The notes beneath the pieces are model-generated. The model had not been told where the DNA came from, did not search any database, and saw only the letters and a list, made by a program, of their open reading frames with translations. A DNA stretch of 64,000 nt. Source: Atherix ibis (lineage: Eukaryota > Arthropoda > Insecta > Diptera > Athericidae). The translations under genes and the position numbers were made by a program. Position 1 is the first letter of the stretch. Each line of letters opens with the position of its first letter. The stretch spans positions 89,101,696-89,165,695 of the forward strand of contig OY282606.1 of assembly GCA_958298945.1 (NCBI GenBank), read 5' to 3'. Below are positions 36,284 to 47,730 of the stretch, piece by piece.

Positions 36284-38460
36284 TTTCAATTAATAATAAA
36301 AATAAGTAAAATAAGAATTTGAGTCTAGTGATAGGACTATACATGATAAAAGATATTTATCATCAAAAGTTAAGATCAATATAATTTTATCCAAAGCCAG
36401 ATTCCCTTAGAATATATATTTTTAACACCATCACCCTAACTAACATAACCACTAGGCAAAAGAAAAAAATCAGATTCCATGCTGGGAATTTAGTGGAGTG
36501 AATTAATTCTGGTCAAGTGGTGAGATGGTGGTGTCTGTAATTCGCATCGCTATTATATAAACCCTTAGAATGCTTGCATGCAAACGAGGGATATTTATTC
36601 GCAGAAATTGAAATTGAAGCGACGATTAAAATGTGCTAACAAAACGACTAACGAAAGTAGGATTTTGAGTGCGATTATATTCTAGATGATAGTCTGGAGT
36701 GGAATGGGAAAAGTTTTGTTCCAGAAATTTTTGCAAGCATAAAGAACCGTACGAGTGTCCTCTATTCACACTGAATGTATCCTTCTCGTAATCAGGCGCT
36801 TTTTTTCTTTTTGGATCAGGCTTTAAAAGCTTAATTCTATCCTAGTTCATTGCATTCGGAAGTGAGAATACTAACAAAATATTCTGTAGCCGCCTGCCTG
36901 CAAATACTCAATACCGAAAATTTTGTAGTTGTATAAGGGACTGAAATGGTCGGGCTGAACATCTAGCCGACAGAACAGTGCCTGAAGGTGGTTAACTGGA
37001 ACCGGTGGTACCTTTATTACTTGATGTTTGTACCCCAAGGCTATGAATAGAGAAAGCTTCGTGTTCACACTTGACGGTAGCATATGTGTTCACTAGAAAA
37101 GTATCTTCCGGCTTGCATATGTTTGTATGCAGGATATATTGTCCCACAAGTTTTCGACAGAAATTGTTCGACGCGTTTGGTCAGCTCGGCATTTGCCTAT
37201 ACGGACGTGTGTTATAAATACAGTCGTATATAGAAAAATATCCTTAAATATAATTATGTGTAAGGAAAATAGTAAAATTTGTATTACTAGATTTCTTATA
37301 GCATATGGACTAACATAGTAGAAGAAAAAATTTCAAATGGATTGTATCATAACTTTCAATACGAATTATAACATTTTCAATTGTCGCATGTTGCAGAAAC
37401 GTGTATAAATTATTTTTTAAAATTAAAATTTAATTTTTAAATGAATTTTATAGAAAAGTTTATTGAAAAAAAAATACATTTTTTTTTGAACATTTTTGCT
37501 TCATTTCCGTATAACATGTTTAAAATATTTTAAATACCAGTTAATTAAGTAGAAAATCACTTTGGAGATCTACTTTAATATCTAATCTTATTATATACAA
37601 TATTTCTAAAATGATTAATTTATAACTATTTTAATTTTATTATTTAAATTTATTAAAAGAAATTTTTTGATAAAACTTAATTACTAATTGATGTTCTTAT
37701 TTTTTCTATCTGAGAAAAAATATCGAGGAAAAATATTTAAAAATTTTTTCCAATAGGGTACATAATAAAGTATGCAAAATATTTGGGCAAGGAGTATAAA
37801 TTGGTGGTTTTGAGGCATGACCAAGAAAAGACACAGCAGTTAGTATTCTTCCACTTCAGTCGTCGGTCAGCTCCACCATCTTTATTCTCTCCAGTTTTAT
37901 GTTTCTCCATCGATAAATTTTATAAATTTTTAGGCGTTCCCAATTTTTTTACTTAAAACACCTCAAACCACCCCTCCCTCCCACCAAAGCACCTGTTCCT
38001 TTTTATCCTGGCTTCAGGTTTTTTCTTAGTTTATTTTTTTCTTGAATTTTTTTTTAATCAAATTTTTTATCTTTCCATATTTTGCGTTTTTTTTCTAATG
38101 GAGAAATTAAGGCCTCTGAATAAAAAAATCATGCTTAAAAATATGATGGCATTTGCGGGAGCATCACTTTACCAACCTTCCAAACATGCCAAGCCGAAGT
38201 AAGGTTATGTCTGAGTATGGCCGTAACTGGCCAAATTTTTATAACTCCCTCATTCTAATCCTATAACTAGGGAATAATTTTTATTTTCCCAACAATGAAT
38301 ATTCCATAATATGGTACTATCATGAGTCATACACCCCCTCCCCCCCCCCCAAAAAAAACACAAACTTTAGACTATTCCGATAATTTATACTACCCTATAT
38401 ACTCAGTTACGAAAACTGGAAAAAAAAATTTTATGGAAAGGATGTACTATTAAATTCATA
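36284..38460. other. Spacer without supported features
   Basis: 36500-37250 is less A+T-rich than its neighbours, with a 70-codon minus frame (36871-37083) that matches no family I know. 37250-38460 is A+T-rich with poly-C and poly-A runs near 38340. No gene is called. Confidence 0.5.
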
Positions 38461-39690
38461 ATGCATTTTTTGAGGGCCGAGAAACCATGGAAGACGAACT
38501 TCGCTTAAAGAGGCTTTCCATATCAGAACGAGTGATTAATATTGAAGCTGATGAGTGAGTCCTTGACAAGCTCAGAAACAGAGTTCTTCACGTCAGATTG
38601 GACATCACATACGAGGGTCTGTTCAAAAACTATTTCCGCTGGTTACATATATTCGATTTTCGATTTTTTGTGGCGTTATGTTGGTACTCATGTCTCTCAC
38701 TTATGCCGATAAGTTCGGCCATTTTGAATTTTCAGTTAATTTTTTACAGCTGCTTTGCTTGCACGTGTTTTAGCTCGTCTTCAATTTTTGCTCAATTTCG
38801 ACCAAAAACAGAATCGCATTAACGTTTTGCTTCAGAGGGTTATAAACAGAATCGCAAATTTGCTTCAGAGGGTTATAACTGGTCACGAATCATGGGTTTA
38901 TGGTTATGACGTGGAAACCAAAGCTCCATCATCCCAATTGAAGCTGCCGCACGAGCCAATACTGAAAAAAGCGCCAAGTTCGGTCGAATGTGAAGGTTTT
39001 GCTTAGAGTTTTCTTTAATTGTAGAGCCGTGGTGCATCATGAGTTCTTCCCACAGGGTAGAACGGTCAATAAGGAATATTACCTGCAAGTTATGTGCAAG
39101 TTGCACGAAGCAATCCGCTGGAAACGCCCGGATTTATGGAAGAACAAAAATTGGCTTTTGCAATTTTTGGCCAAAAACAACACACTAATAATGCCGCAGC
39201 CACCGTATTTCCCAGATCTGGCCCCTTGTGACTTTTTCTTGTTCCCGAAACTGAAGAGCCCCATGAAAGGACGACGTTACGCTACGTAACCCGAAACTTA
39301 TTGAGCTGAACAACATCACAAAAAATGATTTTTTAAAGTGCTTCGTGGATTGGAAAAAACGTTGGCACAAGTGTATAATATCTGGTGGGGATTACTTTGA
39401 AGGAGACAAAATAGATATTCATGAATAAGTAAATAATTTTTGAAAAAAAAAAAATTCGCGATAATTTTTGAACAGTACCACTAAGACAAAATAAATTCTT
39501 CTGCCAATCAAAATAAATTCTTGTAACTCCCGAGCGGCATTATTCATCTGATCAAGATCCGCATGACTTTTTTTTGTTCCTTAATATCAAAAATCACTTG
39601 AAAGTACATTGAAAACATCCAAAAGAGTGTAATCGAGTAGCCGAAGACGATTTCAGTTGAAGCTTTTCAGCCGATGTTTTATTTCTTTTT
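38461..39690 (+). pseudogene. Irritans-type mariner relic split by another mariner
   Basis: Left piece (38461-38609): FFEGRETMEDELRLKRLSIS, then VINIEADE and VLDKLRNRVLHVRLDIT, the same short form as at 10.9 kb. Right piece (39480-39690): PHDFFLFLNIKNHLK, then KTISVEAFQ, the third-Asp block and the C-terminal IPVEAF helix. Between them sits a separate mariner (38612-39479) inserted at TA. The host relic was already deleted between its helix-turn-helix and the second-Asp block. Confidence 0.65.
38612..39479 (+). mobile_element. D34D mariner (foldback family), internally deleted copy 3
   Basis: Begins CGAGGGTCTGTTCAAAAACT after TA (38610-38611). The right end is of the normal, non-inverted type (AATTCGCGATAATTTTTGAACAG) but has lost its last bases. 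The N-terminal coding region carries the same deletion as copies 1, 2 and 5 (LARVLARLQFL joined to NFDQKQNRIN). Readable blocks: GHESWVYGYDVETKAPSSQL, GRTVNKEYYLQVMCKLHEAI, WKNKNWLLQFLAKNN (the HHDNAPAH block deleted) and YFPDLAPCDFFLFPKLKSPM. It also has a small duplication of the LLQRVI block at 38825-38880. Confidence 0.85.
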
Positions 39691-41629
39691 TCTTAATCGT
39701 AAGGGTAGTACTTTGAAAGGGATGACATTAATTTATAAATAAAAAATTAAAATTGTTGCAAAAAAAAAAAAATTTAATCTCAATACTTGACTGGTAATTA
39801 AAATGCCTATTTAAGATGACATCAGAAATAAAAATAGGTTAAAAGAATCTTAAGAAGATTTTTTTACTTTGAAGTTTAAAAAATTTATTTACTAAAAAGG
39901 AGCACAGAAGAAAGTTTAATCTTATATGAAAGTTTTCATTTAATTCGGTTCTCTGCTAACTTTTCTTATAGTATACGGGCGGCTTGCATATAACGAATAC
40001 AAATATATAATTTAAAGTGTGTCTTCCAATTTTTTTTTTATTCAAAATTTTAAAGAGAAAACTTTTCAAAGTGTTGACGCATATATGTACCTCGTATCTA
40101 TGCTGTTGATAGTAGGATTCATTCAAATTGAATTGAGCTTGCTGCCGACATTTGTTTTCCTTTTGCAACTGGTAGAGTAAATATTATAAAAATTCAAAAT
40201 AGCATCGCAGTTCCGAGGTTCTCTTCCATAGTCGGCTTTGCATTTTTCATCTTTAGTTTTTGCTCTTGCAAATATTATAAAATACTTGCTCAGACAAATG
40301 ATTGAAAGAAAGTTTCACATACTGGCAACAGGGAGTATGAAACTTGTTGGAAAATATTTTTGGTTTTATTTAAAATTCGACTCAAGTCTTCAACTGTATC
40401 GTCTGCACTTCTATTGAATTTGTTGTAAATTTTTTCGTCTCGTAAAAGACGCTTTTGCGTCGAAAATTTCAAGGCCTTAGAACATCTAAGTTTTGTGGTA
40501 CTACAATAGAATAGGAAAGACTCTTTAAATAAAAGCACGGAAAAGAATAAGTTTTTACTAAAACGGAACCACTTTGTCAGATACTTTTGAAAATGTAAAA
40601 TCCAAATAAGTTTTATAGAATCACAGTAGTCAGTATTGAGACTGCATCATATATTAAAGAAAAATATTTGGTATAAAAATGATGTGAGATTGATATTAAT
40701 AGACTGCAAAAGTATTCCTCCTTCTGTGTAGGCTTTACGTAAAGCTAGCTCTAGGTAAGAATGTTAAATAGCTTCTAGAGTTTATCTTATAAAATCCAAT
40801 CTGAATGCGAAGAAATAGATTTTCTTGGTACAAAATGGGCCGAATAATAAAGCTAGAAGCAATTCAGTGCTAAGGGCACATTGAGAAAGCAGAAATGACT
40901 TGTCTATGAATAGACAGACTGCAGTCAGCCCCGAATTAGGTACCACAAGTAGGAAGCACATTCGTATGCATACTCTTAGTCCAGGTAGTCAAATGTTTTA
41001 AGGATATGATTCCTTCTAACCAATTTAAAATGCTGAGCACGTATTTCTACAAATCGTAGTAAAACTCTGAGGCGTTGTACTGGCGAAATCCATACCGCAC
41101 TGACATTTTCCATCCAAAGACAGGGTGCAGATTGGTTTTTCTGTTCATTCAATTTGAGCATTTATCAGTGCAAATGTTAGACGAGCAAATTATTCTGAAT
41201 GCAAAAAAAAAAATGGAACATATTTTTTCAGATATCATACTGTAAATATTCAATTACTATGAATTTGAATTGATAAGAATAAAAGATAAGAAAAAAGTTT
41301 TTTTTTTTGCCTTCCAAAATACAAGAAAGATAATTGATTCATTTCCATAATCGAAGAATATGCATGAGCATGAATGGATTTTTATTGATAGAATATGAAA
41401 ATCATGAGCTTAGGATGATGATATTTGATATTTACATTCTGTAGTAATGTTAGAACATATTTTTGCTGATAGCAAGTATTTATGATTAGGGAAAAATACC
41501 TTTTTTTATTTATTTATTCTATTTAACTATTTTTATATGATTTTATTAGAGCTCTATTGATATATGATAAGAAAATGTTATTTTTAATTTATTGAACTTG
41601 AATACATCTTATACTTGAAACTAATTAAA
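39691..41629. other. A+T-rich spacer
   Basis: No supported gene; short frames at 39956-40168 and 40290-40538 (minus) and 40976-41161 (minus) lack motifs. Confidence 0.5.
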
Positions 41630-41631
41630 TA

Positions 41632-42882
41632 CCAGGTATATAAGCTTAAATCCAATGTTTGGTCATAGATGGCGTGAGTGAGCGTATTAAGCCACCATGG
41701 GCACGCCATACTTTTTTAATGAGTTTGACATCTGTCAACTTTAATCAGTGCACAATATTAATCAAAAAAAATAGTTTTGTGCCAGAAAAAGAGCATATGC
41801 GGGAAGCTCTGCTTTTCTTCTTCAATTTGAAGAAATCGACTGCCGAATCGCATTGAATGCTTATGGAGGCCTATGGTGACAGTGCTTTATCGGAAACAAC
41901 ATGCCGAGATTGGTTTTGTCAGTTTAAAGACGGCAATTTTGACTTGTGGGACAAGAAGCATGAAAATCGGCCTAGGAAGGTTGAGGACCATCAATTGCAG
42001 GCTCTTTTTGAGATGAAGACGATACCCAATCGCAAAAAATGCTCGCAAAGCAATTGGGTGATACTCAACCAGCCATTTCCATGCGTCTGCATGCCATGGG
42101 GAAGATTGAAAAAATTAGAAAATGGGTGCTGCATGAATTGAACGATAGGCACATGGAGCGACGCCAAAACACATGTTAAATCCTGATCCGCAGACAAAAA
42201 AGAGAGTCGTTCCTGCATCGGATTGTGACAGGCGATGAAAAGTGGATATATTTCGAGAATCCTAAATGCAAGAAATCGTGGGTTGGTTCGGGCCAACCAT
42301 CAACATCTTCCCCAAGACCAAATCGCTTCGGACGGAAGACGATGGTGTGCGTTTGGTGGGATCAGCAGGGTATCGTCTACTATGAGATGTTGAAACCTGG
42401 TGAAACTATCAATGCTGACCGCTACCGCCAACAACTGATCAAATTGCACCGTGCTCTGCGTGAAAAAAGGGCGGATTATCAACAAAGACATGACAAGCTG
42501 ATTTTCCTCTACGACAACGCACCATCGCACACGTCAAAAATGGTCCAAAACTACTTGGAGACATTCAACAGGGAGGTGCTACCCCTCCCCGCTTATTCAT
42601 CAGACCTGGCCCCTTTCGACTACCACCTGTTGTCGTCGATGGACCACGCGCTCGCTGAGCAGCACTTCGATTCTTACGAACACGTCCGAAAATGGCTTGA
42701 TGAGTGGTTTGCCGCGAAAGAAAGGGATTTTTTTTTGGCGTGGTATTTACAAATTGCCCGAGAGATGGGAAAAATGCTAGCGAGGATAAATACTTTAAAT
42801 AAATTTTGCTTTTGCTTTCTATGAAAAAAAAAACATTTGTTTTTTTGGCTAAAAAACAGCGGATTTAAGCTTATACACCTGT
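41632..42882 (+). mobile_element. Mauritiana-subfamily (Mos1-like) mariner, copy 2
   Basis: Left end CCAGGTATATAAGCTTAAAT after TA (41630-41631). The right end mirrors it (ATTTAAGCTTATACACCTG) but its last bases and TA are mutated. At 1251 bp it is longer than copy 1 and keeps the segments copy 1 has lost, so it is the better guide to the family. Confidence 0.9.
41772..42824 (+). pseudogene. Mos1-like mariner transposase, near full length
   Basis: The start codon is degraded (expected MSSFVPEKEH, here NSFVPEKEH). HMREALLFFFNLKKSTAESH ends at a TGA where copy 1 has CGA. MLMEAYGDSALSETTCRDWF continues the helix-turn-helix. A 7-bp insertion after LQALF shifts the frame. From about 42181 one frame runs to the end: ESFLHRIVTGDEKWIYFENP (first Asp), RPNRFGRKTMVCVWWDQQGI, IFLYDNAPSHTSKMVQ (second Asp), AYSSDLAPFDYHLLSSMDHA (third Asp, 34 residues later) and SYEHVRKWLDEWFAAKERDF. 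All three catalytic Asp are present, so only the N-terminal lesions and weak ends silence it. Confidence 0.92.
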
Positions 42883-43149
42883 CAGTTGTTCAAAAAAATT
42901 ACCAACTATATATTTTTTATTAAATTTGTGTACTTTTTAAAATTTTTCGACAATACGATTAGGAGAAGATTTAATGAAAAAAATCTCAAACTTAAAAATT
43001 TTGTATTTAAAACCTTGATCACAAAATTCAAATCGATTTACATTAAATTTTGAATTTTTTCCTTAATTAATATAATAAATAAAAAAAAAATGTTTTAATA
43101 TTAGAATGATGCCTTGGAAGTAGTTAATTATCTTGGAGAAGAAAAAAAA

Positions 43150-43430
43150 AGAGTCCCTCGGACAATCTTTTTTTTTTTTTTTGACAAAAAACTTATTGAT
43201 GGAAGTGACCGTATGATAGGCGGTTTTGTCATAAAGGAGCATTCAAACATCTGCAATATGGCGCATAGTATGAATATTTATGCTGAGTCGGTGAAGAGGT
43301 TTTCTATGAAAAACTTGGTTGACAGTTTGTCGTGGTGGTACAAGAGCGCTCATTTATTCCATATTATCATCAGTTTTGAATTTGGAAGCGTTGCTTGAGT
43401 GAGATTTGTTTTCCAATCTCTCCAAAAATG
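43150..43430 (-). pseudogene. Irritans-type mariner relic, short form
   Basis: The minus strand gives SKTDDNME then MSALV (linker after the first helix-turn-helix), a short bridge, then HIADV-MLLYDKTAYHTVTS and INKFFVKK, equivalent to DIADTWMLHHDNAPCHTxxSINEFL. The whole central part of the transposase is missing, as in the relics near 3.0, 10.9 and 38.5 kb. Confidence 0.6.
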
Positions 43431-43659
43431 CTTTATGTCACCAAAAAACGTGTGTTATTGATAAGGAATATTCTTCGTATACTGGACTTAACTTTTCGTA
43501 ACTCAAACTTGACGATACACCAAGCCTATCACAAGAATTCACATCCATTGTTTCAAATATGACTACCCATAAGACTGACATTAAGTCTATTATCCTAATT
43601 AGGCTATAGGCTTTCTTTTCCTCATTATTTTGTCCTGGCACAGCTTCCTTTTTACTCAA

Positions 43660-44215
43660 GATACATATTTAAATACTATATCTGAGCATATCTGCGATAT
43701 GTGATGATGCTCTTCTGGGATAGCTCACAGATCATTTTCTCGGCTTGCTTCCCTCTTCTTCTAGAAGTGCAAAAGGGCATGTGGGAAAGGGCATGTACCG
43801 CGTCCTCTATTATGGGCTGCTACCTTAAAGCGATATAGATATACCTTGAAGTACCTATTTTCTGTCAGAAATTGGACCATATTATTGTCTACTTTTCCAT
43901 GGCCTCTTCAATTGCATGTGGCTAAGTTATAAACTACATCATTTGTAATTTGGGTGATCTCATCTATGAATTTATCGACAGCGATAGGTCCTCCACAAAA
44001 ACCAACCAAACTTACTTCTTTTGGCATCGGGAGTTCGACCAGCGCTTCATACATAACATTTCATACCAATGGGCCAAGGACACTTTCAGTATCGCATATC
44101 AGTCTGATATAGTCAGATGCTGTCAGATGATAATACGCGTCTAAAATACTGAGTTAAATGCGTCCCTGGCATCCATCATCGATCTAGGCTTTCTGAGGGC
44201 ATATCAGACCCCCTC
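43660..44215 (-). pseudogene. R1-clade LINE RT relic
   Basis: Minus strand: TESVLGPLV-NVMYEALVEL, PMPKEVSLVGFCGGPIAVDK (FADD active site altered to FCGG), FIDEITQITNDVVYNLAT, then directly GHGKVDNNMVQFLTENRYFK and VYLYRFKVA, followed by a decayed CP-x-C motif. The jump removes the thumb region. Same element type as at 33.4-34.8 kb. No intact frame. Confidence 0.68.
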
Positions 44216-44634
44216 GCTATATATTGTGTTGTTCGGAATGTAGTTTCGTTGTTTTCCAACAGAGGACTTAATTACATTTTTTCACAACTTAAGCCACATA
44301 ATCATATGTATTTTGACAGCTGACATGGGAAGGCTTGCTTGTGAATTAATTCGTTTGATTATGCACAGTAGTTTTTGGTTGAAGCTATTTTAAATATGGA
44401 AAGTGTAAAACAGCATTTTTGGCATATTTTAATTTTTTATTATAGAAAAGATAAAAATGCTGTTCAAGCACGAGAAAAATTATCCGTTGTGTATGGAGAA
44501 GATTTGTTAAGTGAGTGGCAGTGCCAAAACTACAGGGTGGACCATTTAGAAGTTCCATTTTAAAAAGTAAATAAAAAAAATAGTGTATGTTTTTTCAAAT
44601 TTTCATTTTTATTAAAAAGTTTGAACCTTGAAAT

Positions 44635-45707
44635 TTAAGAATGAAGCACAACATCATTTAAATGACTGCCACGGCTGGCGTTACAGTACCCCATTCGCTC
44701 GACCCAATTTTTCAGTACATTTTCGATTGTCCGGGCCTGTATCTCTTCAATGGCAACTTTGATTTCGTGTTTCAAGGTCTCAATTGTATCTGGATGGCTT
44801 GCATAACATTTATCCTTAACGACTCCCCACAGAAAATAATCCAACGGTCTCAAATCACAGCTCCGAGGCGGCCAATTGACATCAGAATTTCGGCTGATTA
44901 TTCGGTTTTCGAAAGCAGTGCTCAAAAGTTGGATTGTTACGTTAGCTGTGTGGAAAGTGGCTCCATCCTGTTGAAACCAAATGTCGTTTATGCCATTCTC
45001 TTCAACTTTTGGAAACAAAAATTCGTTGTGCATGCCACGATAGTGCTCAGCAATGACCGTAACGATGGTCATTGCTGAGCATTCGAGAAAAAAAACGGGC
45101 CAATGATGCCTCCATTCCAAAATCCGCACCAAATCGTACCTCGTTGTGGATGCATCGGCTTTTCCATGGTGACGTATGGATTTTCTGATTATGTTTTGTT
45201 GACATACCCACTGAGGTGGAAATGGGCCTCATCCGAAAAGATGATTTTTCGGTAAAAATGCTCATCTTCGGCCAATTGATCTTGAGTCCAATGGGCAAAC
45301 CGAAAACGCATCGGCTGATCATGCGGCTTTAGTTGTTGGACTAATTGAACTTTGTAAGCTTTCATACCGAGGTCTTTGTGCAAAATTCTCAACAGAGAAA
45401 TGCGAGAAATGTTCAATTCCTGAGAACGGTGACGAGTTGATGTTGATGGATGACCACTGACATTTTCAGCAACGGCGGTAATATTCTCGGTCGTACAGTG
45501 CGTCTTAGAGCGGGAACGAGTTGCTTTGGCAACCAACAAACCAGTTTCGCGAACTCGCTTCACGAATTTGCCCACAAATTCACGTGATGGCATTCGATCT
45601 TTACTCATTTTTTTTTTTAAATTTCTCACAGTTTGGGTTAAAGACTCACCACTTTGGAAGTAAGTTCTCAATATTTCCCACTTTTCTTCAAGCGTATGGA
45701 TTACCAT
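44635..45707 (-). pseudogene. DD41D transposase, two or three frames
   Basis: The minus-strand frame 45189-45707 starts MVIHTLEEKWEILRTYFQSG, an N-terminal helix-turn-helix of the DUF4817 kind. It continues PSTSTRHRSQELNISRISLL (second helix-turn-helix), LKPHDQPMRFRFAHWTQDQL and IIFSDEAHFHLSGYVNKT (first Asp), then stops. TIWCGFWNGGIIGPFF is read in another frame. 44635-45132 finishes with INDIWFQQDGATFHTANVTI (second Asp), SDVNWPPRSCDLRPLDYFLW (third Asp, 41 residues later), ENVLKNWVERMGYC and SRGSHLNDVVLH, a natural C-terminus. All three Asp survive, and only a few shifts disable it. Confidence 0.9.
45045..45080. repeat. 14-bp perfect inverted repeat
   Basis: GCTCAGCAATGACC (45045-45058) is mirrored at 45067-45080 around the loop GTAACGAT. 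It lies inside the DD41D transposase frame, at the point where the frame shifts, and may mark a local inverted duplication. Confidence 0.8.
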
Positions 45708-46193
45708 TTCGTAAAATTCTGATTTTCAACTAACAATCTGTCAATTCGTGTTGACATTTAACACTCTAGTACTTCAAATAAATAGTGGTAGAGAGATTAA
45801 ATTTATCGAACTCAACCATTGATGATCATTTAAAACGGCTAGGTTTTATCTCAAAGCTCGACATATGGGTTCCTCATCTTTTTACGGAAAAAAATTGTGC
45901 TGTCGCATTGACGTTTATGATTTGCTTCTCAAACGCCAAAAAAATGATGCATTTTTGTAGCGTATTATCACTGGGGACTATAAATAGGTTGTCTACATCA
46001 ATGTTAAGCGCAAAAGATCCTTTAGTAGAAAAGATTAACCGGCTCAAAGCACTTCGATTTTGGTTGGGATTTTAAAGAAATCGTTTATTTTGAGCTTCTA
46101 CCGAGCAACACAACGATCAATTGTGAAGTGTACTGTCATCAGTTGGACAAATTGAATGATTCACTTAAAGAAAAAAGCGCAATAAATAAACAA

Positions 46194-47729
46194 TTGGGTT
46201 GTACGGAAAATAATTTCATAATGAAACTTTAAGCGGTTGTAAGATTTTTTATGTAAATGAAATTGATTTGCTAAAAATTGCCTCAATATGTTGGAAAAAT
46301 CACGCTTATTTTATAATCAATTGGCATTTACAATGAATTCCTATTTTGAGAGAAAATATACTTAAAAAAAAAAAATAATATTACGCAAATATATAACAAT
46401 TCATTAATTATCTAAAACGTATTATTAATTTTCGACAAAAATTTAGCAAAGGTTTCACGTTAATAAAATAAAGAAAAAACTAAGTAAAAACGATTTATAG
46501 CCTTTTTTAAAGGGTTGGCGTAAGTACGTATAGGGTCATGTGTATTTAAGGTTGTTAGCATAGCCATCGTTACCCTTATCAGACTGATATTGACAGGCAA
46601 CTCAATCAGAACGTATCGAAATGATAAAATCATTAAAGAAATGTTCACAGTGAAATATAAATTTGTTAACACACTTTGTTAGATACAAGATAAATGACTA
46701 TACAATAACACCTGCTTAGTTGCATAAATACACTTTCATACTTTCAAAGTAAAATAGTCATGCTAGAGTTATACGAATAACAATTGAATTGTTACAAAAA
46801 ACACATACGATAATTTATAGCATTTCCATTAAATTATAGTATTTATTTTTTATCTGTTCATCCATTTTGTAGTTGGTATTTTTCTATAAAGCCAGTATTT
46901 ATTTCAAATAAAATCATCCCCTGTTTTTATAGAAAGTTTAATTTTAAAACTTAAAAAAATCACATTGAAATTTTTCTAAATTACGATATCAAATTGAAAT
47001 AGAAAAAAAAACGAATAAAAATTAATCCCCGAAATAGTATCGACCAAAAAATTCAACCGAATAGAATTAAACTTTTGCTAGGATTACGGAATAAAGGATT
47101 GCACTATATTCCGAGTGTATCTTTTGGTGACTAGCTTAGAACAGAACTGCGTGCATGGTAGCTTTATCATGAATTTAGTTTTTTATTTCGATGGTTTTTT
47201 TTTTTAAGTTTACCACCAATGGTAGATTAGAATAGAACTATTTTGAATTATTTCACATATGAATATAGTAGAGTATCAGATGTTTTTAGTTCGAAAAATA
47301 CTATCCACAAATATAGTGTTAAGCCATATCGGACCATTTCCTCTTTCTTTTTTTTTTAAATGGAAGTTATCTTTTAAACAATATTATTTTTTTATCTATA
47401 CTTAATATTCAATTGATTTTTATTTAATTTTTATAAGACACACATTCCACTAATCGAGTATTGAGTAAGTGCAGATTAAGTGATATTTGATTTACTTAAC
47501 TAGATATGATATTGGATTAGGATTAGGGGTAGTTTATTTTCATTTTTTTTTTGTCAGTTTATGGGAAATGTTAACGATGACTTTCAATATTTATGTATAT
47601 TTGGTTTTTAATACTCCCATATAAACAATTAGAATTATAATTTATATTGATAAGTTTTTTTTTAATTTAATTTTAGATTATATAAAATTATAGGTTTTCA
47701 AATTAAAGGTATTATTTATAGCCTTAATA
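46194..47729. other. Solo mellifera end, then A+T-rich spacer
   Basis: TTGGGTTGTACGGAAAATAA (46194-46213) is a mellifera-type terminal repeat without transposase. The remaining 1.5 kb is A+T-rich with no supported gene. Confidence 0.5.
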
Positions 47730-47730
47730 A

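Larger units (their letters stand above)
44533..45775 (-). mobile_element. DD41D mariner-like element nested in the mellifera mariner
   Basis: Starts at plus-strand CAGGGTGGACCATTTAGAAG after TA (44531-44532). No mirror of this end is found at the other boundary near 45775, so that end is deleted along with some host sequence. The transposase is on the minus strand. Confidence 0.78.
44224..46193 (+). mobile_element. Mellifera-type mariner interrupted by a DD41D element
   Basis: Left terminal repeat TTGTGTTGTTCGGAATGTAG after TA (44222-44223). Coding begins MESVKQHFWHILIFYYRKDK, then VYGEDLLSEWQCQN stops at the insertion (44531). It resumes at about 45785 with VERLNLSNSTIDDHLKRLGF, DIWVPHLFTEKN, LLKRQKNDAFL-like sequence in another frame, and YFELLPSNTTINCEVYCHQL. 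It ends near 46193 before the second catalytic Asp, where another mellifera terminal repeat (46194-46220) begins in the same orientation. About 50 codons around the insertion are missing. Confidence 0.78.

Noticed and set aside
36871..37083. 70-codon minus frame in a less A+T-rich patch, possible exon
   Set aside because: No family match by eye and no clear splice context. It could be real, but the sequence alone does not support it.
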